Positions 52,987 to 62,343 of a DNA stretch of 64,000 nt are shown piece after piece. A program made the translations under genes and the position numbers. The notes below the pieces were generated by a model. That model had not been told where the DNA came from. It saw only the letters and a program-made list of their open reading frames with translations, and searched no databases. Source of the DNA: Sedimentisphaera sp050251615 (GTDB taxonomy: Bacteria; Planctomycetota; Phycisphaerae; Sedimentisphaerales; Sedimentisphaeraceae); contig JBFWMM010000004.1 of NCBI GenBank assembly GCA_050251615.1, forward strand, positions 1-64,000, in the 5' to 3' direction. Each line of letters starts with the position of its first letter. Within the stretch, counting starts at the first letter, position 1.

Positions 52987-55223
52987 CCGCTACTGACACT
53001 ACGAAGAAAATTGTACTGACATTATTAGTGTGGCTGGCATTGTTCGTCTATGCCGGCCACTCTTTTTCGCACACGGTCTCCGCTGGCGACACATGGGTGG
53101 CTTTGGCCTGCGGACGCCATTTCGTCAATCACGGCGTTACCACCACAGACCCGTTCAGTGCCAATTCTCACGAAGCCGGCCCCACCGCCGAGCAGCTTGA
53201 GAAATACCCGACCTTTGCACGAAATTTTATAAAAAAGTATATGCCGGACGGCTGGATAGACCAGAACTGGCTCACGCAATACATCTTCTACAAGATAATC
53301 GGCGGGACTAAAGGCGCTCAAACCGATTACGAAGCCCTCAACTACGATGCGCTTGTCGTATGGAAGCTTATTATTTGTCTGATGGTTATCTCGGTCACTT
53401 ACTACAGCTCCCGTCTGCTCGGCGCATCGCAGATGAATGCCGCTTTCTGGGCGGCCGCCGCAATGGCTGTGGGGCGAAGTTTCATTGATATTAGGCCGGC
53501 AGTTTATTCAAACCTGCTTGTGCCGCTGTTTGTTTTAATACTCCTGCTTGCTCAGCGAAAGAACTACCTCTTTATCTGGCTTACAGTGCCGATAGTGGTT
53601 TTCTGGAGCAATGTACACGGCGGGTACCTGTATGCCTTTATTGTACTCGTTCCGTTCTGGCTTACCGCGGTAATTGCTGCTAAGTGGAAGCCTGCATCCT
53701 TTGTCGAAGCGGACAGTAAGCTCGTTCTGCATACGGCTCTTTCCGGAGCGGCGGCGTTTGTCGCCATGGTTATTTTCAACCCGTATCACCTGACCAACCT
53801 CACGCACACATTCATTGTTACGGTCAGTGAGCATGCAGCTCGCTGGAAAGACGTAAACGAATGGCATGGAGCTTTCGAGATGAACAATCCCGTAGGCACG
53901 TCATATCCATTCCTGTATCTTTTCTGCGCAGGTGCGATACTGTTTACAATCTGGGCAATTGTAAGATTGTCTCAGGCTGCTTCAAAGAGCGGAAACGGAT
54001 ACCGCTTTGACGTTGCACACCTTATCATCGTGCTGTTCACCGTGAATATGGCCATCGGTTCAAGACGTTTCATCCCGATAGCGGCAACCGCTATGTGCCC
54101 ACTTCTGGCAATGATTTCGCAAGAGGCAATCAACCGCTTCAAGGTTTGGATGAGCGTTAAGCCGAAGCAACTCGAACAGATAAAGATAGTTGTTACGGCG
54201 ATGTTTGCCCTCGCCGTTTTCCTGCCTGGAATCTATTGGGCCGGCAAGTTTTACAAAGTGTACAGGGCACCATTCTTTGCCAGTGCAGATTACAACAGCG
54301 TTTTTATGAGAATGACAGTCTCGCATGCCAAGCCTTTTGAGGCCTGTCAGTTCATACGCGAGAATCAGCTCTCCGGCAATATGCTTAATTTCTGGACTGA
54401 AGGCGGATTTATTGCTTTCACACAGGATTGCGATGAAAAAACAGGCGCCATTCCACTCAAGCTCTATATGGATGGCCGTGCGCAGGCAGCTTACGACATT
54501 GAAATGTTTGACAGCTACACAAACGACGTCATGAGCGGCGGCAAGAGCTACATGCAGATTCTTGCAAACGCAAGGGCTCAGCGCAAACAGGTAACCGACT
54601 ATCCTGTCCAGCTCAAGGCCGCGGCGCAAGAGATGAGCGAGTATCTCTCAAGCAAAGGCATCTGGATATTTCTAATGCCGGCAAACGCCAACACGACCAA
54701 CTTTATGACACTGATGAAGTACAGCTCATGGCGCCCTGTTTACAACGACAGCTATCAGCAGATATATGTTGACCCTGCCACCGAAGATGGCAAGAGGCTC
54801 TTTAACGGAGTGTTTAACGGAACAACAAAATACCCTCACGATTACCTCCGCGATACGATGGAGCTGAGCTACAGGTTGAGCGGCGATCCTGCAAGCGCTT
54901 ATGAGAAATCTCTTGAGCTGTTCAGCCGTAGCCGCGAGCTTTGTGTTTTGTCGATGGTTCTTGAATCAGGGCAACGAAGCGATGAAGCGGCCCTTTATGA
55001 TTTCTGCACGGCACAAGTCGGCAGGTTTATCCGCCTCAAGGATGAAATTGTTCAGGAAGACGGATTTATTACCGAATACTACATCGCAAGCAGCTGCCTT
55101 AGATTCATCAACTCACGAAGCAAAGAGCTCGAACAGGACAAACCGAAGATCAAGGCATACGAAACATATGCAAGAGCTTTGGATATTGAAATACAGGACA
55201 TCATAAAGGGTTCCGGCTGGTGA
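52971..55223 (+). CDS. GT-C-like multi-pass membrane protein
   Basis: A 750-residue protein with roughly ten hydrophobic helices in residues 13-430 and a soluble C-terminal part (about 440-750). The first periplasmic loop holds SAGDTWVALACGRHF, TTDPFS and WIDQNWLTQ, the Asp-x-Trp and Asp-Pro-Phe-Ser pattern of GT-C-fold lipid-linked sugar transferases. No family name can be given from sequence alone. It overlaps the aminotransferase by 16 nt and the GT2 gene by 4 nt. Pairing with a polyprenol-phosphate sugar synthase suggests surface glycosylation, by inference. Confidence 0.72.
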   Translation: MAEKLTATDTTKKIVLTLLVWLALFVYAGHSFSHTVSAGDTWVALACGRHFVNHGVTTTDPFSANSHEAGPTAEQLEKYPTFARNFIKKYMPDGWIDQNWLTQYIFYKIIGGTKGAQTDYEALNYDALVVWKLIICLMVISVTYYSSRLLGASQMNAAFWAAAAMAVGRSFIDIRPAVYSNLLVPLFVLILLLAQRKNYLFIWLTVPIVVFWSNVHGGYLYAFIVLVPFWLTAVIAAKWKPASFVEADSKLVLHTALSGAAAFVAMVIFNPYHLTNLTHTFIVTVSEHAARWKDVNEWHGAFEMNNPVGTSYPFLYLFCAGAILFTIWAIVRLSQAASKSGNGYRFDVAHLIIVLFTVNMAIGSRRFIPIAATAMCPLLAMISQEAINRFKVWMSVKPKQLEQIKIVVTAMFALAVFLPGIYWAGKFYKVYRAPFFASADYNSVFMRMTVSHAKPFEACQFIRENQLSGNMLNFWTEGGFIAFTQDCDEKTGAIPLKLYMDGRAQAAYDIEMFDSYTNDVMSGGKSYMQILANARAQRKQVTDYPVQLKAAAQEMSEYLSSKGIWIFLMPANANTTNFMTLMKYSSWRPVYNDSYQQIYVDPATEDGKRLFNGVFNGTTKYPHDYLRDTMELSYRLSGDPASAYEKSLELFSRSRELCVLSMVLESGQRSDEAALYDFCTAQVGRFIRLKDEIVQEDGFITEYYIASSCLRFINSRSKELEQDKPKIKAYETYARALDIEIQDIIKGSGW

Positions 55224-55945
55224 GATCAACAAGCTGCAAAATACCGCTCAGCGTTTTCTTTCCCTGCTACAACGAACAGGACAATATCTCTGCCCTCCTC
55301 GAAAAAACACTGGCGTTTCTGCCGAACATATCTGACGACTTTGAGGTGATAGTCGTTGATGACGGCAGTTGCGACAACACAGCAGAGATTGTGCGCAAAT
55401 TTGCTGATACAGACCCATGCGTGAAACTGATCAGTCATCAGGAAAACCTCGGTTATGGCGCGGCGCTGCAAAGTGGTTTCAAGGCAGCCGGAAAAGACTT
55501 CGTGTTCTACACCGACGGAGACAATCAGTTTCATATTGAAGACCTCGCGCGGATCGTTCCTCTGATAACCGATCCGGCTATCAAGGTTGACATAGTATCC
55601 TGTTACAGGGTAAATCGTCAGGACAGCCTCCTGAGGCGTTTTAACGGCCATCTCTGGAGCAGTCTTATGGGCATCCTGTTCGGCATCAGGCTCAAAGACG
55701 TTGATGCGGCTTTCAAGCTGTATCGCCGTGAAGTGTTTGATAATATCAAGCTCAAAAGCAGTGGCGCCTTGATAGACACCGAAGTTCTTGCGCGTGCTTC
55801 AAGACGCGGCTACCGTATCGTTCAATATCCCGTTGATCATTACCCCCGTCTGTACGGAGAATCATCGGGAGGCAACATCAAGGTTGTCTTAAAGGCATTT
55901 ACCGAGTTATTCAAACTATGGCTCGACATTATAACGGATCGCTGA
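55220..55945 (+). CDS. Family 2 glycosyltransferase, polyprenol-phosphate sugar synthase-like
   Basis: A 241-residue GT-A enzyme. The N-terminal PCYNEQDNISALLE and VIVVDDGSCDNT bind the nucleotide; FYTDGDNQFHIED is the DxD-type metal motif. The C-terminus ends GGNIKVVLKAFTELFKLW, as in DPM1/dolichol-phosphate-mannose-synthase-like proteins without a membrane anchor. The GTG start overlaps the preceding stop (GTGA). It likely makes a lipid-phosphate sugar used by the upstream GT-C-like protein. Confidence 0.86.
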   Translation: MRSTSCKIPLSVFFPCYNEQDNISALLEKTLAFLPNISDDFEVIVVDDGSCDNTAEIVRKFADTDPCVKLISHQENLGYGAALQSGFKAAGKDFVFYTDGDNQFHIEDLARIVPLITDPAIKVDIVSCYRVNRQDSLLRRFNGHLWSSLMGILFGIRLKDVDAAFKLYRREVFDNIKLKSSGALIDTEVLARASRRGYRIVQYPVDHYPRLYGESSGGNIKVVLKAFTELFKLWLDIITDR

Positions 55946-55946
55946 G

Positions 55947-57092
55947 ATGACCGTAAGTCAATTTTTTTTTAGACCCGACCTGCGAGCAACAATTGACTCA
56001 CAGCGCCTGCTCTCCAACATATCATCCCTGAAATCAGCGCTCAAGTCGAATACAAAATTCTGCGCCGTAATAAAGGCAAACGCATACGGACACGGCGTGC
56101 TTGAGGTGGTTAACATACTCAAAGACGAGTCGATTGATTTTTATGCCGTGGCAAGTATCTATGAAGCTCTCTATATACTGCCTGTTGCCGGCCATAGGCC
56201 GATTCTTGTCTTTGAGCCCCTCTCCGAAGCGATAGAACGTGATTACATCTCGCTTGCAAGCCACAGCGGCATTCACTGCGCCCTCTGTTCGCAGGATGGC
56301 GCACGTTACGCGGCTGATGCCCTCACAGAGTCGGACAGGCCGCTTAAAGTGCACATAAACGTGGAAACAGGTATGGGCCGGCTCGGCATTGAGCCGCTTG
56401 GCGCGTTTGAGCTGATAAATTATGTGGACAGCTCTCCGAGGCTTGAACTTGCCGGAATATACACACATTTTGCCACCGCCGATGAAGATGACCTTGCGTT
56501 TGCTTATGAGCAACTGGACAACTTCAACAACTTCCTTGAACGCTCAGGAATCAATAAACGCCACGGAGTAATCAGGCACGCTGCCAACAGCGCCGCAACG
56601 CTGAAACTTCCGGGGGCACATTTTGATATGGTGCGTTGCGGGATAAGCATGTACGGGTATTACTCACGTTCGCAGAAAAAGCCTGAATTTGAGCTGAAAC
56701 CGGTAATGAAGGTTGAAGCACCGATTGTACATATAAAAAAAATTCCTATCGGGCGCTCCGTAAGCTATGGCCGCTCCTACTTCACTCACAGAGACACGCT
56801 GTCTGCGATTATACCGCTCGGCTACTCCGACGGCTACTCCCGAACAAACTCAAATGTCAGCAAGGTACGCATCGGCAATCATTTTGCACCGGTTATAGGT
56901 AGGGTTTGCATGGATCAGGTAATGGTGGATGTTACAGACGTGCCCGGTGTGTATGTGGGGCAGTATGCCGTAATCATAGATAACGAACATAACTCCCCCG
57001 CCGGTGCTTATGCGCTCGCAGACGCAGCGAACACCATCTGCTATGAGATTTTAATTACGGTCAACAGACACGTCAACAGAATTGTTTTATAA
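55947..57092 (+). CDS. alr: Alanine racemase
   Basis: A 381-residue PLP enzyme supplying D-alanine for peptidoglycan. The cofactor lysine lies in AVIKANAYGHG (about 31-41), and VNVETGMGRLGI, HAANSAATL and the second catalytic region GYSDGYSR, VGRVCMDQVMVD-like text (here IGRVCMDQVMVD) follow. Length is standard. The ATG is 1 nt after the GT2 stop. It closes the aminotransferase operon. Confidence 0.94.
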   Translation: MTVSQFFFRPDLRATIDSQRLLSNISSLKSALKSNTKFCAVIKANAYGHGVLEVVNILKDESIDFYAVASIYEALYILPVAGHRPILVFEPLSEAIERDYISLASHSGIHCALCSQDGARYAADALTESDRPLKVHINVETGMGRLGIEPLGAFELINYVDSSPRLELAGIYTHFATADEDDLAFAYEQLDNFNNFLERSGINKRHGVIRHAANSAATLKLPGAHFDMVRCGISMYGYYSRSQKKPEFELKPVMKVEAPIVHIKKIPIGRSVSYGRSYFTHRDTLSAIIPLGYSDGYSRTNSNVSKVRIGNHFAPVIGRVCMDQVMVDVTDVPGVYVGQYAVIIDNEHNSPAGAYALADAANTICYEILITVNRHVNRIVL

Positions 57093-57206
57093 TCGGTCGC
57101 CGAAGCTGAATTCGTGAGAAAAACCGTTCAAAGTGTGCCTCGGCTCTGGATTTTTGTTTTTTATATGTTAAACTCAATCAAGGGCCGTCGTTTGATTCTT
57201 AAATCG

Positions 57207-57234
57207 TTGACACAAGGCCGCTAATTTATAAGAT
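57207..57234 (+). promoter_or_regulatory. Predicted promoter of pilT
   Basis: A perfect TTGACA at 57207-57212 and TAAGAT at 57229-57234 with a 16-nt spacer; start near 57241. The leader then has an imperfect hairpin (about 57240-57265, CTTAC/GTAAG core) before AGGAG and the ATG. Confidence 0.5.
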
Positions 57235-57289
57235 TCTATGTTTCACTTACATCTGCGTAAGAAACAAAAAAAGGACATTAGGAGCCATA

Positions 57290-58423
57290 ATGACAAAAGG
57301 GCAACCAATAGACAGCCATCAGACTTTAAATCACAATCCGAAAATTAACAAACTTTTCAGAACTCTTGTAGCGGTTAAAGGAAGCGACCTGCATCTCAAA
57401 GTGGGCTTGCCGCCTAAAATGCGTATTTCGGGCGTAATCAAGGCGATGAAAGCCGAGCCGATAACGGAAGCGGGTATGGAAGATTTGATCTTCGAGATGC
57501 TCACTCCCGATCAGAAGGCCTTTTTCATGAAGCGAGGCTCAATTGACTTCGCACACGCCTTGACTGACATGGACAGGTTCCGTGTGAACGTATTCAGGCA
57601 AAAAGGATACATCGGACTCGTCGCCAGACGTATTGACTCCGATATTCCGCCGTTTGAGAAACTGAACCTGCCGACCATCATTGAAGATATCGCGGACTCA
57701 CACAACGGGCTTGTGCTTGTGGTCGGGCCGACAGGCTCGGGCAAGAGCACCACGATTGCATCCATGATTGACCGCATAAACCGCAAAAAAGCATGTCATA
57801 TAGTAACGATTGAGGATCCTATTGAGTACGTTCATCAGGACAGAATGGCTATCGTAAACCAGAGGGAAGTCGGTATCGACTGCCTCGACTTCAAAGACGC
57901 GCTCCGAGGCTTGATGCGCCAGGACCCCGACGTTGTTCTTGTGGGTGAAATTCGAGACGTTGAGACTCTTTCCGCAGCTATGCAGGCCGCAGAGACAGGA
58001 CACCTCGTCTTCGGAACTCTGCACGCTTCGAGCTGTTCACAGACGATTCAGCGTATCCTCGATATGTTCCCGCAAGAGGAGCGTGGCCTTGCCCGCCAGA
58101 CATTCGCTCTCGCGATTAAAGGCATTATCGCTCAGATTCTTCTGCCAGGCATCAATCCGAAGATTAAGCGCGTGCCTGCGATTGAGATTCTGATTGCCAA
58201 CCCTGTCGTGAGGAAGCTTCTCAGCGAAGAGCGCGAGTCGGACATACCATCGGTTATCAGGGCATGCCAGAATGAAGGTATGCAGGACTTTACCGAAAGC
58301 TTGAGGGTACTCATTGAACGTGAGCTTATCGACCTCGACACCGCACTCGGCTACGCGCCGAACAAAGAAGAACTCAGGATGGCAATCAAGGGTATCAGGT
58401 CAAATGCAAGTGCTATTCTTTGA
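57290..58423 (+). CDS. pilT: Type IV pilus retraction-type ATPase PilT
   Basis: A 377-residue hexameric ATPase of the PilT group. Motifs: GSDLHLKVGLPP (about 31-42), Walker A GPTGSGKS (146-153), Asp box TIEDPIEY, Walker B VVLVGEIRD (about 215-223) and His box FGTLHAS, all intact. Length fits PilT (340-380). AGGAG precedes the ATG. It is followed by a degenerate paralogous ATPase, not by PilU or PilB. No pilin or PilC gene is in the window, so whether it retracts pili or drives another machine is open. Confidence 0.9.
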   Translation: MTKGQPIDSHQTLNHNPKINKLFRTLVAVKGSDLHLKVGLPPKMRISGVIKAMKAEPITEAGMEDLIFEMLTPDQKAFFMKRGSIDFAHALTDMDRFRVNVFRQKGYIGLVARRIDSDIPPFEKLNLPTIIEDIADSHNGLVLVVGPTGSGKSTTIASMIDRINRKKACHIVTIEDPIEYVHQDRMAIVNQREVGIDCLDFKDALRGLMRQDPDVVLVGEIRDVETLSAAMQAAETGHLVFGTLHASSCSQTIQRILDMFPQEERGLARQTFALAIKGIIAQILLPGINPKIKRVPAIEILIANPVVRKLLSEERESDIPSVIRACQNEGMQDFTESLRVLIERELIDLDTALGYAPNKEELRMAIKGIRSNASAIL

Positions 58424-58447
58424 TTTTTAATGCATTTGCTGTATAAT
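58420..58447 (+). promoter_or_regulatory. Predicted promoter between pilT and the pseudo-ATPase gene
   Basis: TTGATT at 58420-58425, overlapping the pilT stop, and a perfect TATAAT at 58442-58447 with a 16-nt spacer; start near 58454, 42 nt before the next gene. It would allow the downstream genes to be expressed without pilT. Confidence 0.6.
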
Positions 58448-58495
58448 TTTAGGCTTTAGACGTTTATTAAATAATCGAAAATGGAGCGTTAATTG

Positions 58496-60127
58496 ATGCA
58501 CAGCTTACCAATACTGGCCGATATTGCCTTTTCAGGTTATATATCGCTGTTCAAGTTTTTGCCTTTTGTGGTATTATTCTACCTCTGGCTTCTGCTGCTG
58601 AACTGGGTCTATTTCGACACAAAAGCTGTTCAGACAGATACTTCAAAATGGATAGCCATCCTCACTGCGGCGGGCATTATCTCCAATATCCTCTGGCTGT
58701 TTATACCACTGTTCATCGTGGGATTTCTTGCGTACCTCCTCATCATGCTGACAACCATAATGGTGTATGTAATGCACAGAAACGCGCTGGTTGCTGATTT
58801 TGAGAAAGTTTTGACGTCTTCTCACATCAAAGGGCTTTTCTTCAATGAAGCCAAAAAGATTGAGAAGGCCGCAAGAGGAATTGAATTTGTTACGGCTAAC
58901 GGCAATCCAGTTGACATACCCGAGCCTAAGTCGAGAGAGTCATACGGCTTCAAAATAGCATGCGAGCTTATGGACGCTGCTATATGGAAACGAGCTGATA
59001 TAATCAGCATCAAACCCGGTGAAGACGAGTTTTCAGTAAGCTACACAATCGATGGCCTCGTTCAAACAGCGGACCCGATAGACAGTGAGCAGGCGCCCTA
59101 TTTCATTCACTACATCAAGCTTCTCTCAGATCTTGACACTGCGGAAAAGAGAAAGCCACAGCAGGGCAATTTCAAGGTGAAACGCAATAGTGATTCGGTT
59201 ACCTGGGAAGTGGAAACGGCAGGCACTCGCTCGGGCGAATATGTTACGCTCAAACGCGAAATGTCGTACAAACTGATGAACATGGCACAACTTGGTCTCG
59301 ACAGCGATCAGATTGCAGATATCAAAACGATCAAAGATCTCAGGCAAGGGCTGTTCCTTGTCGCAGGGGCGAAATCATCAGGCCTTACATCCTGCGAATA
59401 TACTCTGCTTCGCAATCACGACCCATTCCTGAACAGTATCAATACGCTTGAAAAGAAGCCGGCCGGTGATGTGGGAAGCATCATACAAACGATATTTAAC
59501 AGCGCTGACGGTATGAGTTACGCTGAAAAACTGCGCTCCATGCTCAGGCGCGGCCCTGACATCGTAGGCGTATTCGACTGCGATGACACGGAAACTGCAA
59601 GGTCTGCCGCGGAAGCGGCGCGTAAGAAACTCATCTACATCTCCATTGAAGCCGAAGACAGCATCAAAGGACTTACCAAGTGGATCAAGCTTGTCGGCGA
59701 TAAGGATCTCGCGCTCGAAAATCTCGTTGGCATAGCTTCTTCTCATCTGGTGAGAAAGCTTTGCGATGAGTGCAAAGAAGAGTATATCCCCAACCCCGAT
59801 ACGTTGCGCAAGCTTAATATACCCGATGGTACGGTGAAATCGCTCTGGCGCCCTGGTGAAATTGAATATACCAGAAGCGGCAAGCCGATTCTCTGCGAAA
59901 ACTGCCAGGGACAAGGTTACTACGGCAGAACGGGCGTCTATGAGACGTTTATCGTCAATGAGAAGGTTCGCAAGGAGCTGATTGATTCCAAGAGTATTAA
60001 AGAGCTCAGCGCCAATCTGAAGCGCAACGGAATGCAGTTCTTCAGGGAAAGGCTCACATCGAAGATATCCGATGGCAGCACGAGCCTCAACGAAATGATT
60101 CGCGTATTAAAAGTACTCAACGGCTGA
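58496..60127 (+). CDS. Membrane-anchored GspE/PilB-like protein with degenerate ATPase motifs
   Basis: A 543-residue protein. The N-terminus has two to three membrane helices (about 20-38 and 52-93), absent from normal GspE/PilB. Residues about 150-540 follow the secretion-ATPase fold, but key residues are changed: the P-loop position reads GAKSSGLTS (291-299), with Leu297 replacing the Walker A lysine; the Asp box reads TLEKKP; the Walker B position reads PDIVGVFDCDD with Asp for Glu; and the His box is lost (ISIEAEDS). The zinc tetracysteine is kept (C423-x2-C426, C467-x2-C470). It is probably non-catalytic and structural. GGAG precedes ATG 58496; a TTG at 58493 is open. Confidence 0.8.
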   Translation: MHSLPILADIAFSGYISLFKFLPFVVLFYLWLLLLNWVYFDTKAVQTDTSKWIAILTAAGIISNILWLFIPLFIVGFLAYLLIMLTTIMVYVMHRNALVADFEKVLTSSHIKGLFFNEAKKIEKAARGIEFVTANGNPVDIPEPKSRESYGFKIACELMDAAIWKRADIISIKPGEDEFSVSYTIDGLVQTADPIDSEQAPYFIHYIKLLSDLDTAEKRKPQQGNFKVKRNSDSVTWEVETAGTRSGEYVTLKREMSYKLMNMAQLGLDSDQIADIKTIKDLRQGLFLVAGAKSSGLTSCEYTLLRNHDPFLNSINTLEKKPAGDVGSIIQTIFNSADGMSYAEKLRSMLRRGPDIVGVFDCDDTETARSAAEAARKKLIYISIEAEDSIKGLTKWIKLVGDKDLALENLVGIASSHLVRKLCDECKEEYIPNPDTLRKLNIPDGTVKSLWRPGEIEYTRSGKPILCENCQGQGYYGRTGVYETFIVNEKVRKELIDSKSIKELSANLKRNGMQFFRERLTSKISDGSTSLNEMIRVLKVLNG

Positions 60128-60144
60128 TGCCGGAGGTTTATTAG

Positions 60145-61227
60145 ATGATACCACTGATTATACTTATCGTCATAACACTCGGAATGATTGCCGAGTCAAT
60201 ACTGAAACCAAGCTTCTTCAAGCACATTGTAATGCTGTTTGCGACAGTATGCGGGATTATATTCGCCTTCACCTACTACGAGGCTCTGGCAACTGTTATC
60301 GCAAGAATCAAGCTCGTCCCCAGCTCGTCTTATGCTGTAGCGTTTATGCTTCTGTTCGCAATATCCTTTGCGATACTTAAACTTCTCGGTGATTTCACAA
60401 TAAGGCCGGAAGTAAAGATGCCCGCGGCGTTTGCAAAGGCTTCAAGTATGATATGCTCGGTTATATTCGGCATTCTGTCAACGGGCGCAATACTTGTATT
60501 CCTTTCACTTATGCCGATCAATGCAAAGTATCCCTATGACAGGCTTGCAAATATTGGAGCGGAAAAGGTTAATTCAAACAAATGCATGCTCAATATGGAC
60601 GGCATTGTTACGGGCATTTACAACATGGTCTCCTCCGGCAGTTTTGCCGGCAAGACCGAGTTCAGCGCAGTACACGCAAACTTCATCGACAACAACTATC
60701 TCAACCGCGCACATCTCAGCGATAGCGTTTCTTCTCTGTCCGGCAAGAACGCTGTAAAGCTTGTATCTGAAGAAGGCGCAGTGAGAAAGGCGCACACACA
60801 ACTTAAATACTCCGGCGGGAATCTGCCTGTTCAGCATCCTGCCGGCAAACAAATGTACATTATAACCGTATCAATATCTCAGAAGAGCATCGAATCCGGC
60901 GGAATAGTCGAAGATAAAGGCGGATATTCTTTCTCTCCAGGTCAGTTCAGGCTTCTGTCAAACAGAAACTACGCAAAAGGTGCAAAGGGAGATACGGAAA
61001 CTGCTTATCCCGCAGGCTACCTTGACCAGTACCGCAAGCTGACGAAATTTGACTTGGCCAATGATGTCATTGACCTCGCAGGGTATAAGCAGGACAACAA
61101 AGATGCTGTGATAAGCCTCGCTTTTTATGTTACTGATGGGTACAGCCCTGTTGCGGTAACATTCAGGCACAATGTTATAATTAAGCTTCCCAAGGAAGCA
61201 GGCAAGGAGCAAGCCGATACGGAGTAA
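60145..61227 (+). CDS. Multi-pass membrane protein with exported C-terminal domain, CvpA-like N-terminus
   Basis: A 360-residue protein. Four hydrophobic helices span about 2-20, 28-48, 62-82 and 98-122, arranged like CvpA-family proteins; the remainder (about 125-360) is soluble and ends with a charged tail. Family membership is tentative. It follows the pseudo-ATPase by 17 nt and precedes the kinase by 20 nt. It may form a membrane complex with them. Confidence 0.65.
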   Translation: MIPLIILIVITLGMIAESILKPSFFKHIVMLFATVCGIIFAFTYYEALATVIARIKLVPSSSYAVAFMLLFAISFAILKLLGDFTIRPEVKMPAAFAKASSMICSVIFGILSTGAILVFLSLMPINAKYPYDRLANIGAEKVNSNKCMLNMDGIVTGIYNMVSSGSFAGKTEFSAVHANFIDNNYLNRAHLSDSVSSLSGKNAVKLVSEEGAVRKAHTQLKYSGGNLPVQHPAGKQMYIITVSISQKSIESGGIVEDKGGYSFSPGQFRLLSNRNYAKGAKGDTETAYPAGYLDQYRKLTKFDLANDVIDLAGYKQDNKDAVISLAFYVTDGYSPVAVTFRHNVIIKLPKEAGKEQADTE

Positions 61228-61247
61228 TCTGAATTCGGAGGTAGAAA

Positions 61248-62288
61248 ATGAGTTCTGAAGACACAAACATACAGAACAGCCAGATCCCGGGCTATCAAAT
61301 AATAGGTAAGCTTGGTGCCGGCGCAATGGCCGTTGTTTATAAGGCCAGGCAGATAAGCCTCGACAGAATCGTCGCGATAAAGGTTCTTCCGAACAAATTT
61401 GTCGGTAAAAGCAATTACGTTGAAAGGTTCTATAAAGAAGGCCGCCTTGCCGGCAAGCTTAACCACAACAATATCGTTCAGGCGTATGATGTAGGCGAGG
61501 CTAAAGGGCTCTACTACTTCGTTATGGAGTATGTGGAAGGTAAAAGTCTTTACGATGATATCGCAAAAGGCAAGATTTACAGCGAGCAGGAAGCGATTGA
61601 TGTAATGATTCAGCTCGCGCGTGCCCTGGAACACGCGCATGCACAGGGTCTTATACACAGAGACATCAAGCCTAAGAACGTTATGATTACCAATGATGGT
61701 GTTGTGAAGCTGGCTGACCTTGGCCTCGCACGCGCGACAGACGATTCAGAAGCAGCCAACGCAGAGAAGGGTAAGGCTTTCGGAACACCTTTCTACATAT
61801 CCCCCGAACAGATCAGGGGTGAAGTGGATATTGACGGAAGAGCGGACATATACGGACTTGGCGCGACCATCTACCACATCGTAACCGGCAGAACGCCGTT
61901 TACCGCTCCGACACCTGCCGAGGTGATGAAGAAGCATCTTACAGAGCAGCTTACGCCTCCTGACCATATCAATAAATCTCTCTCGGCAGGCTTCTGCGAG
62001 ATCATTGAAACTATGCTCGCAAAGAAACGTTCAGACAGATATTCCTCTCCGTCTGATTTGCTCCAGGACCTTATGAGCGTAAAAAATGGCGGCCCGCCGA
62101 TCTTTGCCAGGCAGACGCTCGATGTAAGCGATCTGGAATCTCTTGAAGATGGTATGGCGATTGAGCCGGCATCTGAAAGACATTACCCTTACGCAACAGT
62201 AATGAAGTACAGGATAGCTGTGGCCGTGCTTTCGGCGACAACTCTGCTCCTGCTTATCATGCTCATCTGGGCACTCACCAAGCAATAA
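61248..62288 (+). CDS. Hanks-type Ser/Thr protein kinase with C-terminal membrane anchor
   Basis: A 346-residue kinase. The Gly loop is LGAGAMAVVYKA (about 21-32), the ATP lysine is in VAIKVLP, the catalytic loop is HRDIKPKNVM, the metal Asp is in DLGLAR and the activation segment ends GTPFYISPEQIRG. The catalytic domain ends near 280, and a single transmembrane helix (about 320-342) ends the protein with only a few residues beyond it, so no extracellular sensor is present. A GGAGG lies before the ATG. As the last gene of the pilT-side operon it probably phosphorylates neighbouring membrane proteins, by inference. Confidence 0.9.
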   Translation: MSSEDTNIQNSQIPGYQIIGKLGAGAMAVVYKARQISLDRIVAIKVLPNKFVGKSNYVERFYKEGRLAGKLNHNNIVQAYDVGEAKGLYYFVMEYVEGKSLYDDIAKGKIYSEQEAIDVMIQLARALEHAHAQGLIHRDIKPKNVMITNDGVVKLADLGLARATDDSEAANAEKGKAFGTPFYISPEQIRGEVDIDGRADIYGLGATIYHIVTGRTPFTAPTPAEVMKKHLTEQLTPPDHINKSLSAGFCEIIETMLAKKRSDRYSSPSDLLQDLMSVKNGGPPIFARQTLDVSDLESLEDGMAIEPASERHYPYATVMKYRIAVAVLSATTLLLLIMLIWALTKQ

Positions 62289-62343
62289 CGCTTGCACAGT
62301 TCTCTGTTTGCAACACAGGCAATGGTCTGTATTGCAGACAGTT

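Noticed and set aside
57240..57266. Hairpin in the pilT leader as a terminator or riboswitch
   Set aside because: The stem is short and bulged and is followed by A, not T, so it is noted only within the promoter entry.
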